Shown: positions 10,260-22,866, numbered from the stretch's first letter. The stretch: DNA of 64,000 nt from Sutcliffiella horikoshii (GCF_002157855.1 NZ_CP020880.1:3658001-3722000), one strand, 5' to 3'. The notes: generated from the letters alone by a model not told the origin. Translations and numbers: made by a program.

Positions 10260-10384
10260 GCTATCATCCTTTGAGACTTGTATTTTCTCATACTAAGAAG
10301 TATATACTACTGGGAGTGGAGATGAAACGATGAAAGATTGAGAGGCGGCACTTTCGGTGGTTTATGGGGTTTTTATGGAAATAT

Positions 10385-10414
10385 AAAAGACCACACCGGA
10401 ACAGTGTGGTCTTC
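10385..10414 (-). terminator. Terminator of ssrA
   Basis: AAGACCACAC pairs with GTGTGGTCTT around a short loop, followed by a T-rich tail on the minus strand, about 13 bp beyond the 3' CCA of tmRNA. Confidence 0.85.
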
Positions 10415-10426
10415 TTACATTTGAAA

Positions 10427-10788
10427 TGGAGACGGTGGGAATCGAACCCACGTCCAGAAACATCGCCACTTAAGCATCTACGAGTGTAGTCAATATATTA
10501 GTATTTCGCTAACCGTTCCGCCTATTGACTGGCATCCTGGCAGCTAGTCTGGTTGTTCTCTTCCATTGACCTCAGACGGCGATCTCCGGCGTAGCCCACT
10601 TAGAGTGAGTCCCTGATCCTACCACATGGGCGATGGAGGGAGGAACCGCTATAGTCTGTTATTAAGCAGCTAAAGCGAAGTTGTTGTTTTCTTTGCCAGT
10701 TATATTGGCGTTGACGTTGATGACGAGGACGATCCCCCCGACTCGCAACCCAAGCTCGAACTATCCCTGTCGAATCCGTAACGTCCCC
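10427..10788 (-). ncRNA. ssrA: tmRNA (transfer-messenger RNA)
   Basis: The 5' end begins GGGGACGTTACGGATTCGAC and the 3' end carries a T-arm (GGTTCGATTCCCACC on the RNA) with an encoded CCA. The resume codon GGC at 10695-10697 starts the frame GKENNNFALAA, which stops at TAA 10662-10664. With the charged alanine, the tag is AGKENNNFALAA, shorter than that of B. subtilis but with the usual ALAA protease signal. With SmpB it rescues stalled ribosomes. A -10-like TATAAT lies just upstream at 10792-10797. It is adjacent to smpB, as in other Bacillus. Confidence 0.97.
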
Positions 10789-10976
10789 TCGATTATAAAT
10801 GTCTATGTTGAAGTTTAAATCAACAAAGAGCAAAAGCACGAGGTTCTACGGGAAAGATAATCAAGCCATTGTGTTGGCTATTCAATTATCAAAGCGCCGC
10901 TGTTATCTTAGCGACATCCTTATTATAGCACACTCACATAACTTTGCAATTGTAAGTTATTGTAAAACGGACTAAG

Positions 10977-11444
10977 CTATTCCTTTTGACGTTCACGGAA
11001 CGCTCTCTCAATATCGCGTTTCGCTTCTTTCTTTTTCAAGTCATCACGCTTGTCGTATTTCTTTTTCCCTTTACCCAGACCGATTAACAGCTTGGCATAG
11101 CCATTTTTCAGATAGATTTTCAAAGGGACTAATGCATACCCTTCTTCTTTGGTAAGACCTATCAGCTGATTGATCTGTTTGCGGTGAAGAAGCAGCTTTC
11201 GTGTACGAAGCGGATCATGGTTGTATCTGTTTCCTTGTTCATACGGACTGATGTGCAGATTGTGCAAAAACACTTCCCCGTTTTGCACTCTTGCAAAGGA
11301 ATCCTTCAAGTTTACTCGGCCAGCTCGCATGGATTTGATTTCTGTACCCTGCAGGACCATACCCGTTTCATATGTCTGTTCGATAAAATAATCGTGGTTG
11401 GCTTTTTTATTGGTACTGATGACCTTTCCCGTTCCCTTCGGCAT
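10977..11444 (-). CDS. smpB: SsrA-binding protein SmpB
   Basis: This 155-residue protein binds tmRNA and delivers it to stalled ribosomes. The family landmarks are clear: [27 protein letters not shown] at the start, the [14 protein letters not shown] segment, and a basic C-terminal tail, [20 protein letters not shown], that enters the empty mRNA channel. It lies 125 bp downstream of rnr and upstream of ssrA, so the whole trans-translation set is together. Confidence 0.97.
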   Translation of the reverse strand: MPKGTGKVISTNKKANHDYFIEQTYETGMVLQGTEIKSMRAGRVNLKDSFARVQNGEVFLHNLHISPYEQGNRYNHDPLRTRKLLLHRKQINQLIGLTKEEGYALVPLKIYLKNGYAKLLIGLGKGKKKYDKRDDLKKKEAKRDIERAFRERQKE

Positions 11445-11513
11445 GGATGTTTCCCCCCTTTCTTTCTAATAAGGCGTAGTGAATATTTTACCAAATACAC
11501 TACCCCTCTACAA

Positions 11514-11550
11514 GAAAGAAGGATCTTTCTTGGTGAAAAAGACCCTTCTT
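11514..11550 (-). terminator. Hairpin between rnr and smpB
   Basis: On the minus strand AAGAAGGGTC pairs with GATCCTTCTT across an internal AAA/TTT extension. The T-run is short, so it could attenuate transcription into smpB without ending it. Confidence 0.5.
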
Positions 11551-11568
11551 CCCATTCATTAAAGCTTA

Positions 11569-13950
11569 TCACTTCTTCTTTTTACGCTTCTGTTTCGGCG
11601 CATTTTCAAAGAACTTCTTGTTTTTCTTTTTCTTTTTACCAGTGCCAGGCTTACCTGTACCTGGCCCCTTAGTCGTCCAGCCGATTTCAAACGTGTAATC
11701 ATCAATATTGCTCTCGTCTTTACGCTTCTGACTGCGACCTTTGGTAGGTTTCTTGCGTTCGCTCTGAATGACACGCGGTGCACTCTTGGTATCTGGGCGA
11801 CGAGTACCCTTCATACCAACCACTTCAAAGTCAATGGAGCGCTCATCTTTGTTTACATTAATTACACGAACGGTGATTTCGTCTCCGATGCGGTATACTT
11901 TCCCTGTACGCTCTCCGATCATCGCATAATGACGCTCATCGTAACGGTAATAGTCATCTGTCAGGTAGCTCACATGGACAAGCCCTTCAATCGTATTAGG
12001 CAGCTCGACGAACATTCCGAAGTTTGTAACAGAGCTGATGATGCCATCGTATTCTTCTCCAATTTTATCAAGCATGTACTCGGACTTTTTCAGTTCATCC
12101 GTTTCACGCTCTGCATCCACAGCTCGGCGTTCCATGTTTGAGGAGTGCTCGGCGATTTCTGGCAGCTTGTCGCTCCATTTCTCTTGGGTCTTCGCATCCA
12201 GTTTCTTTTGAATCAGGTAGGTGCGAATCAGACGATGAACAATCAAGTCAGGATAACGACGGATTGGTGAAGTGAAATGGGTATAGAACTCTGTGGATAA
12301 ACCAAAGTGTCCTAAGCTTTCCTCATCATATTTCGCCTGTTTCATAGAACGAAGCATGACAGTGGATACTACCATTTCTTCCGGCTTACCTTGTACCGCT
12401 TCAATTACCTCCTGAAGCGCACGAGGATGAATCTCGTTCCCTTTTCCTTTAACCACATATCCGAAGTTTGTGATGAACTCAAAGAATCGTTGAAGCTTCT
12501 CTTCTTTTGGATCCTCATGGACACGGTAAATGAACGGCACATTCATCCAATGAAAATGCTCGGCTACCGTTTCGTTCGCAACAAGCATGAACTCTTCAAT
12601 CAAGCGCTCGGCTACTGAACGTTCTCGAAGAACAACATCCTTAGGTACTCCCTCTTCGTCTACAATTACCTTGGACTCTTTAAAATCGAAATCAATGGCA
12701 CCACGCGTCATCCGCTTTTTGCGAAGGACAGCAGCCAACTCCTCCATTAACTGAAACATCGGAACTAAGGACTCATAACGAGATATTACTTCTTCGTCTT
12801 TATCAACGAGAATTTTTTTGACATCTGAATAAGTCATACGTTCCGTTGTCTTAATTACACTGTGGAAAATCTCATGTTTCACAACTTCACCGGCATTATT
12901 AATCTCCATCTCACAAGAAATAGTAAGGCGGTTGACTTTCGGGTTCAACGAGCAGATCCCATTGGAAAGGCGATGAGGAATCATTGGGATTACACGGTCC
13001 ACAAGATAAATACTTGTTCCGCGCTCCTGCGCTTCCATATCTAACGGTGAACCTTCTGTCACATAATGTGTGACGTCTGCGATATGAACGCCAAGCTTGT
13101 AGTTACCGTTGTCTAGTTTCGTCACGGTTACCGCGTCATCCAGGTCTTTCGCGTCCGCTCCATCGATCGTAACAATGACCTGATCGCGAAGGTCACGACG
13201 ATCACCCAGATCTTTTTCGTCAATCTCATCTGGTGTGGCGTTCGCCTGATCTAGTACCTCTCTTGGGAATTCCTGCGGCAGGCCATGCTTATGAATGACA
13301 GACAAGATATCTACACCTGGGTCATTTTTATGACCGAGTATGCGGATGACTTCACCCTCGGCACTAAGGCGACCTTCCGGATAAGTAACTAGTTTTACTA
13401 CAACCTTATGTCCTTCAACCGCACCATTGCTGGCACTTTTCGGAATGAAGATATCATTGGCAATTTTTTTGTCATCTGCAATTACGAAGCCAAAACTTTT
13501 ACTTTCGGTATATGTACCAACAATCTCTTTGACTCCACGTTCCACGATCCGGATGACCGTACCTTCTTGACGCGAATCACCAGCAGCCTTTCTGCTTACG
13601 CGTACAAGTACGATATCTCCGTGCATGGCATTGTTCAGCTCGTTCGGTGGAATGAACACATCGTCCATATCCGCCTCTTCCGGCATGACAAATGCAAAGC
13701 CCTTGGAGTGACCGATTACTTTTCCTTTAATCAGGTTCATTTTTTCAGGCAAGCCATAACGGTTGCTGCGTGTTCTTACAATGAGCCCCTGGTCTTCCAT
13801 GTACACTAACGCTTTAACGAAGTCCTTGAATTCTTCTGAGTCTTTGATTCCGAAAGCTTGTTCTAATTCTTGAGTAGTTAGTGGTTTGTAGGCTTCTTCT
13901 TTCATATAGGAAAGTAATTTATCTACGTGTTGTTGAATTATTTCTTCCAT
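11569..13950 (-). CDS. rnr: Ribonuclease R
   Basis: This 793-residue 3'-5' exoribonuclease degrades structured RNA and tagged mRNA during trans-translation. An N-terminal winged helix (1-65) and cold-shock-like OB domains precede the RNB catalytic domain, where the acidic metal ligands lie in [16 protein letters not shown] near residues 268-283. An S1 domain follows near 640-720 ([24 protein letters not shown]). The last 70 residues are very basic, ending in lysine repeats, as in other RNase R proteins. It is co-oriented with est upstream and smpB downstream. Confidence 0.97.
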   Translation of the reverse strand: MEEIIQQHVDKLLSYMKEEAYKPLTTQELEQAFGIKDSEEFKDFVKALVYMEDQGLIVRTRSNRYGLPEKMNLIKGKVIGHSKGFAFVMPEEADMDDVFIPPNELNNAMHGDIVLVRVSRKAAGDSRQEGTVIRIVERGVKEIVGTYTESKSFGFVIADDKKIANDIFIPKSASNGAVEGHKVVVKLVTYPEGRLSAEGEVIRILGHKNDPGVDILSVIHKHGLPQEFPREVLDQANATPDEIDEKDLGDRRDLRDQVIVTIDGADAKDLDDAVTVTKLDNGNYKLGVHIADVTHYVTEGSPLDMEAQERGTSIYLVDRVIPMIPHRLSNGICSLNPKVNRLTISCEMEINNAGEVVKHEIFHSVIKTTERMTYSDVKKILVDKDEEVISRYESLVPMFQLMEELAAVLRKKRMTRGAIDFDFKESKVIVDEEGVPKDVVLRERSVAERLIEEFMLVANETVAEHFHWMNVPFIYRVHEDPKEEKLQRFFEFITNFGYVVKGKGNEIHPRALQEVIEAVQGKPEEMVVSTVMLRSMKQAKYDEESLGHFGLSTEFYTHFTSPIRRYPDLIVHRLIRTYLIQKKLDAKTQEKWSDKLPEIAEHSSNMERRAVDAERETDELKKSEYMLDKIGEEYDGIISSVTNFGMFVELPNTIEGLVHVSYLTDDYYRYDERHYAMIGERTGKVYRIGDEITVRVINVNKDERSIDFEVVGMKGTRRPDTKSAPRVIQSERKKPTKGRSQKRKDESNIDDYTFEIGWTTKGPGTGKPGTGKKKKKNKKFFENAPKQKRKKKK

Positions 13951-13991
13951 TATATATCCCTCCCCTTATCAGGTTTTTGAGTGTCTGTTGT

Positions 13992-14124
13992 TCACCGCAG
14001 TTGATTTACACGCTAGGCTTCGCTTTCCAGTGGGCGGTCCGGAAGCCTCCTCACTTCGTTGCGGGGTCTTCCCAGTCCCTTCCTCCCACAGGAGTCTACG
14101 CCTATCGTTCCAATCAACAGCTAG
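13992..14124. repeat. Dispersed palindromic repeat, copy R4
   Basis: This copy lies between est and rnr in their transcript direction. Its central stem is GGAAG with CTTCC, a two-sided change from the GGGAG/CTCCC of other copies. Confidence 0.85.
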
Positions 14125-14160
14125 GTTACTTCAATGATTAGAGTTCTTATATATATAGTA

Positions 14161-14901
14161 TTACCAATCCAGCGACTCTAAAAACTCGTAGACGTCTTCG
14201 TGGAGTTGCTCGCGTTCTTTATCGAGCGTGATGACGTGACCGGATTCTTCGTACCATTTTATTTTCTTATCGTCCGATTCCACTTCGTTGTAGATAATAT
14301 TGGCACTGTCTGTGTTAATCATGTTGTCATGTCGGGCTTGTACCACAAATGTTGGGGAATAAATCATATCTACATTATTCCGCACGTCTGCAATCAATTC
14401 CTGCAAAGCCTTCAATGTCCCCATCGGTGTCTTCTCGAATTCCTTCATTTCTTGTTCAATCTGCTCCGCGCTTTTCCCTTCACGGCGCTTGAACTCGCGC
14501 GCGTATTCCAAGACACCTTGGTACATTATTTCTTCGCTCTTGATATACATCGGCGCGCACATTGGCACAATACCCTTCACAGGAACTGTATAGCCTAACC
14601 TTAAAGAGAAAACTCCGCCAAGAGACAAGCCTACGACCGCAATACTTTCAAAACCTTTATCCTTCAAGAACTGGTAGGCTTCCATCACGTCCTTCCACCA
14701 ATCCTCAGGTCCTGTATGAACCAATTCCTCCGGTGGCACCCCATGCCCTTTATACTGAGGCGCATGGCAAGTATAACCTCTCTTCTCCAAGAACCGGCCC
14801 ATCATCCGCACATCTGCCGAATTCCCTGTAAACCCATGTAACATCAATACCGCACGATCTCCGCCTTCAAACGTAAAAGGCTTGGGCAGCTTCACTTTCA
14901 T
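14161..14901 (-). CDS. est: Carboxylesterase Est (YvaK-type)
   Basis: This 246-residue alpha/beta hydrolase is very close to B. subtilis YvaK and the Geobacillus Est30 family. It has [14 protein letters not shown] for the oxyanion side, the nucleophile elbow GLSLGG near residues 93-98, an Asp in VQARHDNMI, and the catalytic His in [10 protein letters not shown]. It acts on short- to medium-chain esters. The start is ATG 14901; a GTG codon lies directly before it. The order secG-est-rnr-smpB-ssrA matches B. subtilis, but a sin island is inserted between secG and est. Confidence 0.93.
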   Translation of the reverse strand: MKVKLPKPFTFEGGDRAVLMLHGFTGNSADVRMMGRFLEKRGYTCHAPQYKGHGVPPEELVHTGPEDWWKDVMEAYQFLKDKGFESIAVVGLSLGGVFSLRLGYTVPVKGIVPMCAPMYIKSEEIMYQGVLEYAREFKRREGKSAEQIEQEMKEFEKTPMGTLKALQELIADVRNNVDMIYSPTFVVQARHDNMINTDSANIIYNEVESDDKKIKWYEESGHVITLDKEREQLHEDVYEFLESLDW

Positions 14902-15243
14902 CACGTCAGAACATCCTTTCTTTCACATGTATTTATAGTATGCTAATTTTAATTAAATATCAGATATGATTAGTCCGAAAAGAACATTTTACCATAAAGG
15001 GTGATGAATAGCTTTTAATGAGCCCTTTTCGTAGAGGAGTTTACATTTACGGGGGTACTTAGTAAAGAAGTATCAAAATTGATTTTTTAGTAGGAGAAAA
15101 TCGACAAAAATAATGTTTTACTTTTTGAATAAAAGGTGGCAAAATACCCATATTTACTATTCAAAACCCGCTATTCAAGTCCTCAATTCAGCTTTTATAA
15201 ACATTTTATTCCTAAAAGCATTTTCGTAAAATAATTATATATA

Positions 15244-15287
15244 TTCGACAACAATCTGCAACATTCCATAATTAGTTATTTTATAAT
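15244..15287 (+). promoter_or_regulatory. Putative Spo0A-activated promoter of sinI
   Basis: TTCGACA at 15244-15250 is a perfect Spo0A box. A near match, ATCGACA, is at 15100-15106. TATAAT at 15282-15287 gives a -10 element with no good -35, as expected of an activated promoter whose box sits just upstream of the -35 position. In B. subtilis, Spo0A~P activates sinI directly. The assignment here is inference from motif and context. Confidence 0.6.
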
Positions 15288-15349
15288 AAATTTGGGGAAT
15301 AGGAAGGACAATGGTAGCAATACCAAAGTTGTATATCGAATAATTCGAA

Positions 15350-15464
15350 ACAACAGTCAAAGGCAAACTTGCTGAAAAGCAAGGACGCAAAGTCTACAGA
15401 TCTAAGATTGTGTAAAAGATAAACAAAAATCCTTTTACTAATTAAGATGGCTGGGCTGCCTGAA
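15350..15464 (+). ncRNA. Cyclic di-GMP-I (GEMM-I) riboswitch
   Basis: The conserved core is visible in order: AAAGGCAAACTTGCTGAAAA, then AGCAAGGACGCAAAG, then after a variable arm ATGGCTGGGCTGCC. TTGCT and AGCAA close a GAAA tetraloop, and GGC...GCC closes the second arm, as in the c-di-GMP-I class. The aptamer ends about 15 nt before the AGGAGGG ribosome site of sinI. An 11-nt direct repeat, AATACCAAAGT, flanks it at 15319-15329 and 15464-15474; the second copy overlaps a small hairpin beside the ribosome site, which could be the expression platform. Confidence 0.85.
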
Positions 15465-15494
15465 ATACCAAAGTATTTTAGGAGGGAAAAAAGG

Positions 15495-15641
15495 ATGGAA
15501 AACGTAGCAGTTGAAATGACAGAAAATTTGGATAAGGAGTGGGTAGATCTAATTAATAATGCACTAGAAATGGGTATTTCCTCTGCAGAAATTAGAGATT
15601 TCTTACATAATTATCGCAATCATTCATCTTTTAAGCTCTAA
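15495..15641 (+). CDS. sinI: SinI-family antirepressor
   Basis: This 48-residue protein matches the SinI dimerisation module in LDKEWVDLINNALEMGISSAEIRDFL. SinI binds SinR and frees biofilm genes from repression. I start it at ATG 15495, eight bases after GGAGGG. The in-frame ATG at 15447 lies inside the riboswitch aptamer and is rejected. It precedes sinR as in B. subtilis but has its own c-di-GMP riboswitch and Spo0A-type promoter elements. Confidence 0.88.
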   Translation: MENVAVEMTENLDKEWVDLINNALEMGISSAEIRDFLHNYRNHSSFKL

Positions 15642-15676
15642 TTTTGCGAGTTTTTACGTATTTTCGTTCTAAATAT

Positions 15677-15705
15677 CTAACAAACCCTTCGTTATATGCT
15701 ATAAT
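15677..15705 (+). promoter_or_regulatory. Putative sigma-A promoter of sinR
   Basis: CTAACA and TATAAT are separated by 17 bp, 25 bp upstream of the sinR start. A GTTCT half-site like a SinR operator half lies just before it at 15666-15670. This fits the separate constitutive sinR promoter known in B. subtilis. Confidence 0.55.
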
Positions 15706-15729
15706 AAGCATGATAGGAAGGTGAAAGCC

Positions 15730-16065
15730 ATGATTGGTGAACGAATTAAAAAATATAGAGAACAACGAAAAATGTCCATGTCAGAACTAGCAGAACGCGC
15801 CGGCGTGGCCAAATCATACCTAAGCTCAATTGAACGCAACCTACAATCCAATCCATCCATTCAATTTCTTGAAAAAGTATCCTCCGTCCTAGGTGTGACC
15901 GTAAATACCCTTCTACATGACGAATATGAAGACCAAACGAAAGAAAACCTTGATCGAGAATGGGCCACGCTTGTTAGAGAGGCGATGGATTCGGGTGTTA
16001 CAAAGGATCAGTTTAAAGAATTCTTAGAGTTTAACAAGTGGAAAATAGATCAAGAAAGAAAATGA
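15730..16065 (+). CDS. sinR: SinR-type biofilm repressor
   Basis: This 111-residue protein has the same length and plan as B. subtilis SinR. The N-terminal XRE helix-turn-helix includes MSELAERAGVAKSYLSSIER, with the recognition helix followed by NLQSNPSIQFLEKV. The C-terminal SinI-binding module is LDREWATLVREAMDSGVTKDQFKEFLEFNKW. It represses matrix and biofilm genes and is antagonised by SinI. The start is ATG 15730 after AGGAAGGTG; a GTG nine bases upstream overlaps the ribosome site. Confidence 0.92.
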   Translation: MIGERIKKYREQRKMSMSELAERAGVAKSYLSSIERNLQSNPSIQFLEKVSSVLGVTVNTLLHDEYEDQTKENLDREWATLVREAMDSGVTKDQFKEFLEFNKWKIDQERK

Positions 16066-16085
16066 GTCAAATATTATAAAAAACG

Positions 16086-16118
16086 GCGCCCCTTGCTTGA
16101 TTTGCTAGGGCGCTTTTA
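16086..16118. terminator. Bidirectional terminator between sinR and the zinc-ribbon gene
   Basis: GCGCCC pairs with GGGCGC, flanked by A-rich sequence on the left and a T-run on the right. It serves sinR on the plus strand and the convergent small gene on the minus strand. Confidence 0.8.
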
Positions 16119-16322
16119 TATTGTAGTATTAATAGTACTTTCAGTCACTTTTAAAGTTATCTTCTTATATCTACTTGATTTATGTAAAGATTGGTAGCCA
16201 ATCTTTACATATGCTCCCTTACAAACAGTAATGTTCCTTAAACAAGAAGGACATAGCCATTGATAATCAGAACAACTACTATAGGATGACTGGTTACAAG
16301 ACGAACATACTTTCATATACAT
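16116..16322 (-). CDS. Small CxxC zinc-ribbon protein of unknown function
   Basis: This 68-residue protein has two CxxC pairs, at Cys6/Cys9 and Cys24/Cys27, with an extra Cys17, fitting a zinc ribbon. The remainder is basic and Ser/Thr rich. The start is ATG 16322 after GGAAGGG. I do not recognise the family. A near-perfect SinR-type operator lies 20 bp upstream, so it may be a direct SinR or paralogue target. Coding status rests on the ribosome site, the Cys pattern and the terminator. Confidence 0.6.
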   Translation of the reverse strand: MYMKVCSSCNQSSYSSCSDYQWLCPSCLRNITVCKGAYVKIGYQSLHKSSRYKKITLKVTESTINTTI

Positions 16323-16341
16323 GCATATCCCTTCCAATCTT

Positions 16342-16357
16342 GTTCTTTTTAAAGAAC
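16342..16357. promoter_or_regulatory. SinR-type operator, GTTCTTT inverted repeat
   Basis: GTTCTTT and AAAGAAC are perfect inverted arms separated by two bases. This agrees with the SinR operator consensus GTTCTYT in inverted array. It lies between the zinc-ribbon gene start and an A/T-rich promoter-like region, so binding would repress that gene. Confidence 0.65.
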
Positions 16358-16544
16358 ATAATATTTATAGTATAACTTTTTTCACTCTATTAATAAAGTT
16401 CATTTTTTTTTGTATTTTCTTAATATAGAACGAAAATAGGTTGTTTACTCTGATTTCCTCTTAAAAACTTACTTTTTCGTTTTTTATAAAGTTCCTAATG
16501 TGCTATATAATGAACTTACGTCATATGTTATTAAGGGGACGAGT

Positions 16545-16919
16545 ATGCTTGGTGAGCGCTTGAAGAGCTTAAGGAAAAGAAAGGGCTATTCATTGAGTGA
16601 ACTCTCGGAACTGGCTGGTGTGTCGAAGTCTTATTTGAGTTATTTGGAGAGAAATATCCAGACCAATCCTTCTCTGCAATTTTTAAATAAGATAGCCGTT
16701 ACGCTTGAGACAGACTTGGAATTCTTGTTGAACGGAGTATCGGAGGACGATATGCCGGATGTACAGGTGCTGGATGAGGAATGGAAACGGTTGGTGCAAC
16801 GGGCGATTTTGGAGGGAATGAGCAAGGAAGACTTTGTTCACTTTAAGGAGTATATGGAATTTCAGAAGTGGCAGGGTGCTAAAAAGACAAGTAGCAAGAA
16901 GGAGGACGAAGAGGCTTGA
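16545..16919 (+). CDS. Second SinR/SlrR-type regulator
   Basis: This 124-residue SinR paralogue has the helix-turn-helix LSELSELAGVSKSYLSYLER followed by NIQTNPSLQFLNKI, and a C-terminal SinI-like interaction module, LDEEWKRLVQRAILEGMSKEDF. The start is ATG 16545 after AAGGGG, with TATAAT at 16506-16511. It could be the SlrR equivalent, forming mixed dimers with SinR, or a second SinR with its own partner. The tiny SinI-type gene overlapping its stop favours a dedicated pair. Confidence 0.85.
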   Translation: MLGERLKSLRKRKGYSLSELSELAGVSKSYLSYLERNIQTNPSLQFLNKIAVTLETDLEFLLNGVSEDDMPDVQVLDEEWKRLVQRAILEGMSKEDFVHFKEYMEFQKWQGAKKTSSKKEDEEA

Positions 16920-17050
16920 ACAAAGAGGTAGATTTGGAGTGGGTAGAGCTGTTGTCATTGGCCAGAGCTTATGGAATTTCTATCGAAGAGGTAAAAGCTT
17001 TCCTTCAACAAACAAGTGAACCGAACAAGGAAGTCTTGGTCGTAAAGTGA
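16916..17050 (+). CDS. Second SinI-like antirepressor (44 aa, TTG start)
   Basis: A frame from TTG 16916 encodes 44 residues with the SinI signature VDLEWVELLSLARAYGISIE followed by EVKAFL. The TTG overlaps the TGA of the upstream SinR paralogue (CTTGA), and AAGGAGG lies about nine bases before it, so translation is coupled. It lacks a DNA-binding domain. The order regulator-then-antirepressor is the reverse of the sinI-sinR pair 1.2 kb to the left. It is easily missed because of its length. Confidence 0.8.
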   Translation: MNKEVDLEWVELLSLARAYGISIEEVKAFLQQTSEPNKEVLVVK

Positions 17051-17080
17051 CCAGGGCTTTTCTTTTGTATATGGATGCAA

Positions 17081-17112
17081 AAAACCACTTTCCGGTTGGA
17101 AAGTGGTTTTAT
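17081..17112. terminator. Bidirectional terminator between the sin island and secG
   Basis: AAAACCACTTTCC pairs perfectly with GGAAAGTGGTTTT around a four-base loop, with A- and T-runs at both ends. It serves both convergent units. Confidence 0.9.
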
Positions 17113-17115
17113 TTA

Positions 17116-17346
17116 TTAAGCGAAGTATGCAATTGACAGTGTCAGGACAAAGAATAATACAGAAAGAACAACTGTCGCACGGTGTAGAACAAGGTCTAGG
17201 CCGCGTGCTTTTTGTTTTCCGAAAAGTGATTCTGCTCCACCGGAGATCGCTCCTGAAAGACCTGCACTTTTACCTGATTGAAGTAGTACTACTGTGATCA
17301 AAGAGATTGCTACGATAATAAGTAAAATAGTAAGAAATAACGTCAT
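17116..17346 (-). CDS. secG: Preprotein translocase subunit SecG
   Basis: This 76-residue protein has two membrane helices separated by the conserved cytoplasmic loop [23 protein letters not shown]. SecG joins SecYE in the export channel. The start is ATG 17346, after AGGAGGTG; longer readings upstream are not supported. It follows eno and precedes the sin island. Confidence 0.95.
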   Translation of the reverse strand: MTLFLTILLIIVAISLITVVLLQSGKSAGLSGAISGGAESLFGKQKARGLDLVLHRATVVLSVLFFVLTLSIAYFA

Positions 17347-17430
17347 GTAAACTACACCTCCTGCGGAACGTACATTTGTCGATATATTTAATGTACCACA
17401 AACTGTCAAGTGGGACAAGATGAAGATGAC

Positions 17431-17458
17431 AAAAAAGAACCCAACCGAAGTCGGGTCC
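17431..17458 (-). terminator. Terminator of the glycolytic operon after eno
   Basis: On the minus strand GACCCGACTTCGGTTGGGTTC folds to a stem with a TTCG-type loop and runs into six Ts, 14 bp after the eno stop. Confidence 0.9.
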
Positions 17459-17471
17459 TCGCAAGAAGTAA

Positions 17472-18800
<1,329 letters not shown>

Positions 18801-18818
18801 TTATTTTTTACTGCTTTA

Positions 18819-18957
18819 ACACCGCTATAGATCTCCGTTTCAGGTGTTCGCCTTTCCGCGGGACGGTGCTTGAACTCCTCGGCTTCGCCTGTGGGGTCTC
18901 AAGCTACCGTTTTCCCCCCGCTGGAGTCTCACACCCTACACTTCGATCTATAGCTAG
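18819..18957. repeat. Dispersed palindromic repeat, copy R5 (variant type)
   Basis: This copy sits in the gpmI-eno gap. It belongs to a variant shared with R12: its central stem is CTTGA with TCAAG in place of GGGAG/CTCCC, and the outer ends pair CTATAGATC with GATCTATAG. Confidence 0.85.
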
Positions 18958-18967
18958 AAATCAGTTA

Positions 18968-21433
<2,466 letters not shown>

Positions 21434-21461
21434 AAACCTTATAATACTTAAAATACTTTAA

Positions 21462-22646
21462 TTACTTATCGTTCAGCGCTACTACTCCTGGAAGTTCTTT
21501 GCCTTCCATGAATTCCAGGGATGCGCCTCCACCAGTTGAGATATGGCTCATTTTGTCTGCAAGGTTGAATTTTTCAACAGCAGCCGCAGAGTCTCCTCCA
21601 CCGATGACAGAGTATGTATCGGTAGCTTCTGCTAGGGCTTCACCTACTGCTTTTGTTCCGCCAGCAAATGCATCAAGTTCGAATACTCCCATTGGTCCAT
21701 TCCAGATGACAAGCTTGGAGTTTTTGATTACATCCGCGTAGATTTCACGGGATTTAGGTCCGCAATCAAGGCCTTCCCAGTCGCTTGGAATTTCTTCAAT
21801 AGGTACGATTTTTGTGTTTGCGTCGTTGGAGAAATCATCTGCAACAACTACATCCACAGGCATGTACATGTTCACGCCTTTTTCTTTTGCTTGCTCCATG
21901 AAGGATTTAGCAAGGTCGATTTTGTCTTCTTCCAATAAGGATTTTCCTACATCATAGCCTTTAGCCTTGATGAACGTGTAAGCAAGTCCACCGCCGATGA
22001 TCAGGTTATCCACTTTGTTAAGAAGATTTTCGATGACACCTATTTTATCTTTAACCTTTGCTCCACCGATGATCGCCGTGAATGGGCGCTCAGGGTTGGA
22101 AAGGGCTTTTCCTAGTACTTCTAATTCTTTTTCCATTAAGAGGCCTGCTACTGCCGGTAAGTGCTGGGCAATACCTTCTGTGGAAGCATGTGCACGGTGA
22201 GCGGCGCCGAATGCGTCATTTACATACACATCTGCAAGCTCAGCAAACGCTTTTGCAAGTTCTGGATCGTTTTTCTCTTCACCAGGGTAGAAACGAACGT
22301 TTTCTAATAAAAGAACGTCTCCCTCGCTCATGTCGTTTACGATGGCTTTTACGGAATCGCCGTATGCTTCATCCGCTTTTTTTACATCTTTTCCAAGAAG
22401 CTCTTGTAGACGGGCTGCAACCGCGGTTAAGCGAAGCTCTTCGACTACTTGCCCTTTTGGACGTCCTAAGTGGCTTGCAAGCAAGACTTTCGCGCCGTTA
22501 TCCACTAGGTGCTTGATGGTTGGCAATGCTGCACGGATACGGGTTTCGTCTGTTACTTGTCCGTCCTTCATCGGTACGTTAAAGTCCACACGGCAAAATA
22601 CGCGTTTGCCTTTCACGTCGATGTCACGAATACTTTTCTTGTTCAT
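21462..22646 (-). CDS. pgk: Phosphoglycerate kinase
   Basis: This 394-residue monomer transfers phosphate from 1,3-bisphosphoglycerate to ADP. It shows [19 protein letters not shown] near residue 18, the substrate loop HLGRPKG near 60, GGAKVKDKI near 195, and the nucleotide-binding [12 protein letters not shown] and [10 protein letters not shown] at the C-terminus. It is the third gene of the operon and is flanked on both sides by dispersed repeats. Confidence 0.98.
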   Translation of the reverse strand: MNKKSIRDIDVKGKRVFCRVDFNVPMKDGQVTDETRIRAALPTIKHLVDNGAKVLLASHLGRPKGQVVEELRLTAVAARLQELLGKDVKKADEAYGDSVKAIVNDMSEGDVLLLENVRFYPGEEKNDPELAKAFAELADVYVNDAFGAAHRAHASTEGIAQHLPAVAGLLMEKELEVLGKALSNPERPFTAIIGGAKVKDKIGVIENLLNKVDNLIIGGGLAYTFIKAKGYDVGKSLLEEDKIDLAKSFMEQAKEKGVNMYMPVDVVVADDFSNDANTKIVPIEEIPSDWEGLDCGPKSREIYADVIKNSKLVIWNGPMGVFELDAFAGGTKAVGEALAEATDTYSVIGGGDSAAAVEKFNLADKMSHISTGGGASLEFMEGKELPGVVALNDK

Positions 22647-22685
22647 CTTGAACGGCCTCCCTTTAAAGGAAATTTGTTTGGTACT

Positions 22686-22808
22686 GAGTGATTTCCGCTG
22701 CAGTCACTTGCTTTCCGCGGGCGGTCCGGGAGCCTCCTCGGCTTCGCCTGTGGGGTCTTCACTGTCCCTTCCTCCCGCAGGAGTCAAGTGACTTCCGCTT
22801 CAATCACA
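22686..22808. repeat. Dispersed palindromic repeat, copy R7 (divergent ends)
   Basis: This copy lies in the gapA-pgk gap. The centre is typical, but the outer arms carry AGTCACTTG and CAAGTGACT in place of the usual GATTTCC/GGAGT arms, so both arms changed together. Confidence 0.8.
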
Positions 22809-22832
22809 TCAATAAAGTCTCTTGAAAACATG

Positions 22833-22866
22833 AAAAGAGGGAGGGGTGTGTTCCCCAATCCCCCTC
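22833..22866 (-). terminator. Attenuating terminator between gapA and pgk
   Basis: On the minus strand a GAGGGGGATTGGGG arm pairs with CCCCTCCCTC around a short loop and runs into TTTT. Located 67 bp after gapA, it would make cggR-gapA mRNA more abundant than the full operon mRNA, as is known for B. subtilis. Confidence 0.65.

Noticed and set aside
14905-15240. Additional small gene upstream of the sin riboswitch
   Set aside because: No frame with a ribosome site and protein-like composition; only A/T-rich DNA and a weak Spo0A box.
15447-15494. Earlier ATG for sinI at 15447
   Set aside because: It lies inside the riboswitch aptamer; the ATG at 15495 has the ribosome site and fits the family.
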